A program made the translations under genes and the position numbers. Positions 62,175 through 64,000 of a DNA stretch of 64,000 nucleotides are shown here, in pieces; position 1 is the first letter of the stretch; each line of letters starts with the position of its first letter. Origin of the DNA: an uncultured Mollicutes bacterium (GTDB lineage Bacteria; Bacillota_I; Bacilli_A; RFN20; CAG-826); NCBI GenBank assembly GCA_900545015.1, contig UQXJ01000003.1:1-64000 (forward strand), read 5' to 3'. The notes under the pieces are model-generated. The model worked only from the letters and a program-made list of their open reading frames with translations, was not told the origin of the DNA and made no database searches.

Positions 62175-63184
62175 TGGAAAATTCAAATAAAGAAGTAATA
62201 TTAAGTATTAAAAATATAGCTAAATTCTTTGATACAACTAAAGTATTAAAAGATATCTCTCTTGATGTTTATAGAGGAGATGTTATTGCTATTATTGGTC
62301 CAAGTGGAAGTGGAAAATCAACATTCTTAAGATGCTTAAATTTACTTGAAGAACCTACTAGAGGTACTTTAAGTTATAAAGATAATACTTATTTTAATAT
62401 TACGAAATGTAAAGATGATTTTGTTGATTACCCTTCATATAGAGCAGCTAAAGCAGCCTATAAAGAGAAATTAATTGAAACAGAAGATAACTTAGCTATC
62501 TATCAAAACAAATATATTGAAGATAAAAGCAATAAAGAATTATTAAAAAAGATTAAAGAAGCTAAAAAAGAATTTAAAGAAGTTAGAAAACATCCAATTT
62601 TAAAAAGAGATTATTTTGATAGCGAAGCTTATAAAGAAGCAATAAAAGAATCTCCTAGTTTCTCTATTTCAAACAAAGAAATAAATGAAATGAGAACAAA
62701 GGTTACAATGGTTTTCCAATCATTTAATTTATTCAATAATATGAATGTATTAGAAAATTGTATTTTAGCACAAACTGTTGTGTTGAAAAGAAGTAGAGAA
62801 GAAGCTAAAGAAAAGGCTATTAAACATTTAACTAGCGTTAATATGCAAGATAGAATGAATTATCGCATTAGTGAACTTAGCGGTGGCCAAAAACAACGTG
62901 TAGCTATTGCTAGAGCTCTTTGTATGGATCCAGATATTATTTTATTTGATGAACCAACAAGTGCTCTTGATCCTGAAATGGTTGATGAAGTTCTTAACGT
63001 TATGAAAAAACTTGCTAGTGAAGGCATGACAATGCTAGTTGTAACTCATGAAATGAACTTTGCTATGAATGTTGCAAATAAAGTAGTATTTATGGATAAA
63101 GGATTAGTAGTAGAAAGTGGAGATCCTAAAGAAGTATTAACAAATCCACAAACTGATAGATTAAAAGAGTTCTTAAATAAGTAA
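62174..63184 (+). CDS. Polar amino-acid ABC ATPase with a ~100-residue insertion
   Basis: 336 residues against ~245 for GlnQ/HisP. Walker A GPSGSGKS (42-49), then an insertion at about 70-170 (Lys/Glu/Tyr-rich, helical, KEKLIETEDNLAIYQNKYIE) before the Q-loop VFQSFNLF (Q182), signature ELSGGQKQRVAIARAL, Walker B IILFDEPTSALDPE, H-loop VTHEM. Like the Opp ATPases it carries an extra charged helical insert, though before the Q-loop instead of after it. Energises the importer. Confidence 0.93.
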   Translation: MENSNKEVILSIKNIAKFFDTTKVLKDISLDVYRGDVIAIIGPSGSGKSTFLRCLNLLEEPTRGTLSYKDNTYFNITKCKDDFVDYPSYRAAKAAYKEKLIETEDNLAIYQNKYIEDKSNKELLKKIKEAKKEFKEVRKHPILKRDYFDSEAYKEAIKESPSFSISNKEINEMRTKVTMVFQSFNLFNNMNVLENCILAQTVVLKRSREEAKEKAIKHLTSVNMQDRMNYRISELSGGQKQRVAIARALCMDPDIILFDEPTSALDPEMVDEVLNVMKKLASEGMTMLVVTHEMNFAMNVANKVVFMDKGLVVESGDPKEVLTNPQTDRLKEFLNK

Positions 63185-63200
63185 TTTCTTTATATGAATG

Positions 63201-63250
63201 TACTAAAAAAGTACTAATAATCTACTAATAAACTACTAGATATGTACTAA
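63201..63250 (+). repeat. Five-copy 11-bp tandem repeat TACTAA-N5
   Basis: TACTAA or TACTAG begins at 63201, 63212, 63223, 63234 and 63245, exactly 11 bp apart, with variable N5. It lies between the importer ATPase stop and the terminator, at the 3' ends of convergent genes. Too short for a CRISPR. A phased array of this form could be a protein-binding site. Confidence 0.75.
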
Positions 63251-63252
63251 AA

Positions 63253-63984
63253 TTATTTCAATTGGCGAAAAACTTCGCCAATTTTTTCATTTATTTCTAA
63301 TTTAATTTCTCTTGAAATTGGAAGGTGGTCTTTATTTATTACTACTATATTTCCACCATAGAAATAGTCAATTAATCCTGCTGCAGGATAAACATTTAAT
63401 GAAGTCCCTGCAACTATTAAAAGGTCTGCTTCTTGAAGAGCAATAACGGATCTAGCAATTATGTATTCGTTTAAAGGCTCTTCATATAAAACTACATTAG
63501 GCTTTATGACTCCACCGCATTTTGGGCAAATAGGAATGAAATCCTTTGAATTTTCTATAAAATCAAGTGGATAAGATCGACCACATTTTTCACAAAAATT
63601 TCTATGAATAGAACCATGAAGTTCGATAACATTTTTACTTCCGGCCATTTGATGTAAGCCATCAATGTTTTGTGTAATGATAGTAATCTTTTTTCCTTCT
63701 TTTTCCTTCTTACTTAAATAGTTATGACAATCATTAGGCTTAGCATCTTTATTTATCATAAATTCTTTATAAAATTTAAAGAAATTTTCTGTATTATTTT
63801 CAAAATATGAGTGTGAAAGCATGACTTCATAAGGCACATCAAACTTTGATTTTAAAGAATATAATCCATCTTTGCTTCTAAAATCTTTTATGCCACTTTC
63901 GGTTGATACACCAGCTCCACCAAAGAAAACTATCTTCTTTGCATTGTCTATGAGCTCTTGGAGTTTTTCAATTTTATTTTCCAT
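63253..63984 (-). CDS. cobB: Sir2-family NAD-dependent protein deacylase (sirtuin)
   Basis: 243 residues, a complete bacterial sirtuin. NAD-binding GGAGVSTESGIKDFRS (22-37), TQNIDGLH (104-111), catalytic H123 (ELHGS), a zinc site C131/C134 and C153/C156, then VAGTSLNVYPAAGL and VVINKD. It removes acyl groups from lysines using NAD. The start ATG at 63982-63984 has no Shine-Dalgarno; a TATAAT ends 7 bp upstream. Its last codons contain the terminator hairpin of the convergent importer operon. Confidence 0.95.
   Translation of the reverse strand: MENKIEKLQELIDNAKKIVFFGGAGVSTESGIKDFRSKDGLYSLKSKFDVPYEVMLSHSYFENNTENFFKFYKEFMINKDAKPNDCHNYLSKKEKEGKKITIITQNIDGLHQMAGSKNVIELHGSIHRNFCEKCGRSYPLDFIENSKDFIPICPKCGGVIKPNVVLYEEPLNEYIIARSVIALQEADLLIVAGTSLNVYPAAGLIDYFYGGNIVVINKDHLPISREIKLEINEKIGEVFRQLK
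63260..63288 (+). terminator. Terminator of the lysine-importer operon
   Basis: Perfect 10-bp stem AATTGGCGAA / TTCGCCAATT, AAAC loop, followed by TTTTTC. It overlaps the 3' end of the sirtuin gene. Confidence 0.85.
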
Positions 63985-63991
63985 GGCAAAT

Positions 63992-63997
63992 ATTATA
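63992..63997 (-). promoter_or_regulatory. -10 box of the sirtuin gene
   Basis: TATAAT on the minus strand, 7 bp before the ATG, so the transcript should begin at the start codon (leaderless). The -35 lies beyond the window edge. Confidence 0.5.
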
Positions 63998-64000
63998 AAA

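Noticed and set aside
63201..63250. CRISPR-like array
   Set aside because: The repeat is only 6 bp with 5-bp gaps; CRISPR repeats and spacers are each 20 bp or more, and no cas gene is present.
1..64000. tRNA, rRNA, insertion sequences, prophage genes
   Set aside because: I saw no cloverleaf, rRNA block, transposase or phage structural gene in the window.

Overview
The window is AT-rich DNA from a low-GC Gram-positive bacterium. Almost every gene ends in TAA or TAG. Only three end in TGA (genes at 13350, 39190 and 50122), and every Trp I checked is TGG, so the standard bacterial code fits. There are many lipobox (x-x-S/G/A-C) surface proteins, no LPXTG anchors, a fermentative [FeFe]-hydrogenase, and oligopeptide transporters whose subunits carry large insertions of the kind I associate with Mollicutes and their gut relatives. 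My inference is an anaerobic, host-associated Bacilli/Mollicutes-like (Erysipelotrichia, RF39, Acholeplasma-like) bacterium. The species cannot be named from this sequence.

Layout. 42-1747 (minus): an RloA/RloB-type ATPase plus Toprim-like pair (AbiL-like defence). 2052-6245: a three-gene electron-bifurcating [FeFe]-hydrogenase operon (hydC-hydB-hydA). 6412-7353: a WYL-domain regulator. 7508-14651: a tightly packed seven-gene operon of HIRAN protein, UvrD-like helicase, radical SAM/SPASM enzyme, second radical SAM-like enzyme with an unusual cysteine spacing, unknown protein, an 85-residue Asp-Cys repeat peptide, and a third radical SAM/SPASM enzyme overlapping the peptide gene. This is the best candidate for an undescribed system, a RiPP-like (ribosomally made, enzyme-modified) peptide pathway. 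14672-16407: a decaying zone with a tandemly duplicated pair of small genes in which each copy has lost the opposite gene, plus two micro membrane proteins.

16693-20927: a TetR regulator divergent from an iron-complex-type ABC importer (permease, ATPase, lipoprotein) and a methyltransferase. 21112-34777: six large surface lipoproteins, several with InlB-like or bacterial Ig-like modules. 34797-39137: a subtilisin-like surface lipoprotein protease. 39190-60164: two adjacent paralogous oligopeptide-transport loci, each DUF3899-like membrane protein, oppA, oppB, oppC, oppD/F. In the first locus oppD and oppF are fused into one 1288-residue protein; in the second they are separate. 60264-63184: a lysine riboswitch with its terminator, controlling a polar amino-acid ABC importer that is therefore probably a lysine importer. 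63253-63984 (minus): a sirtuin.

How it fits together. The protease, two Opp systems and lysine importer look like a peptide and amino-acid scavenging unit. A direct repeat (TTAAGA-N5-TTAAGA, 11-bp period) lies upstream of three lipoprotein genes, oppA2 and the lysine transporter, and suggests one OmpR/PhoB-family regulator for this surface programme. Two genes have a TATAAT box 7-9 bp before the ATG and no Shine-Dalgarno, pointing to leaderless mRNAs.
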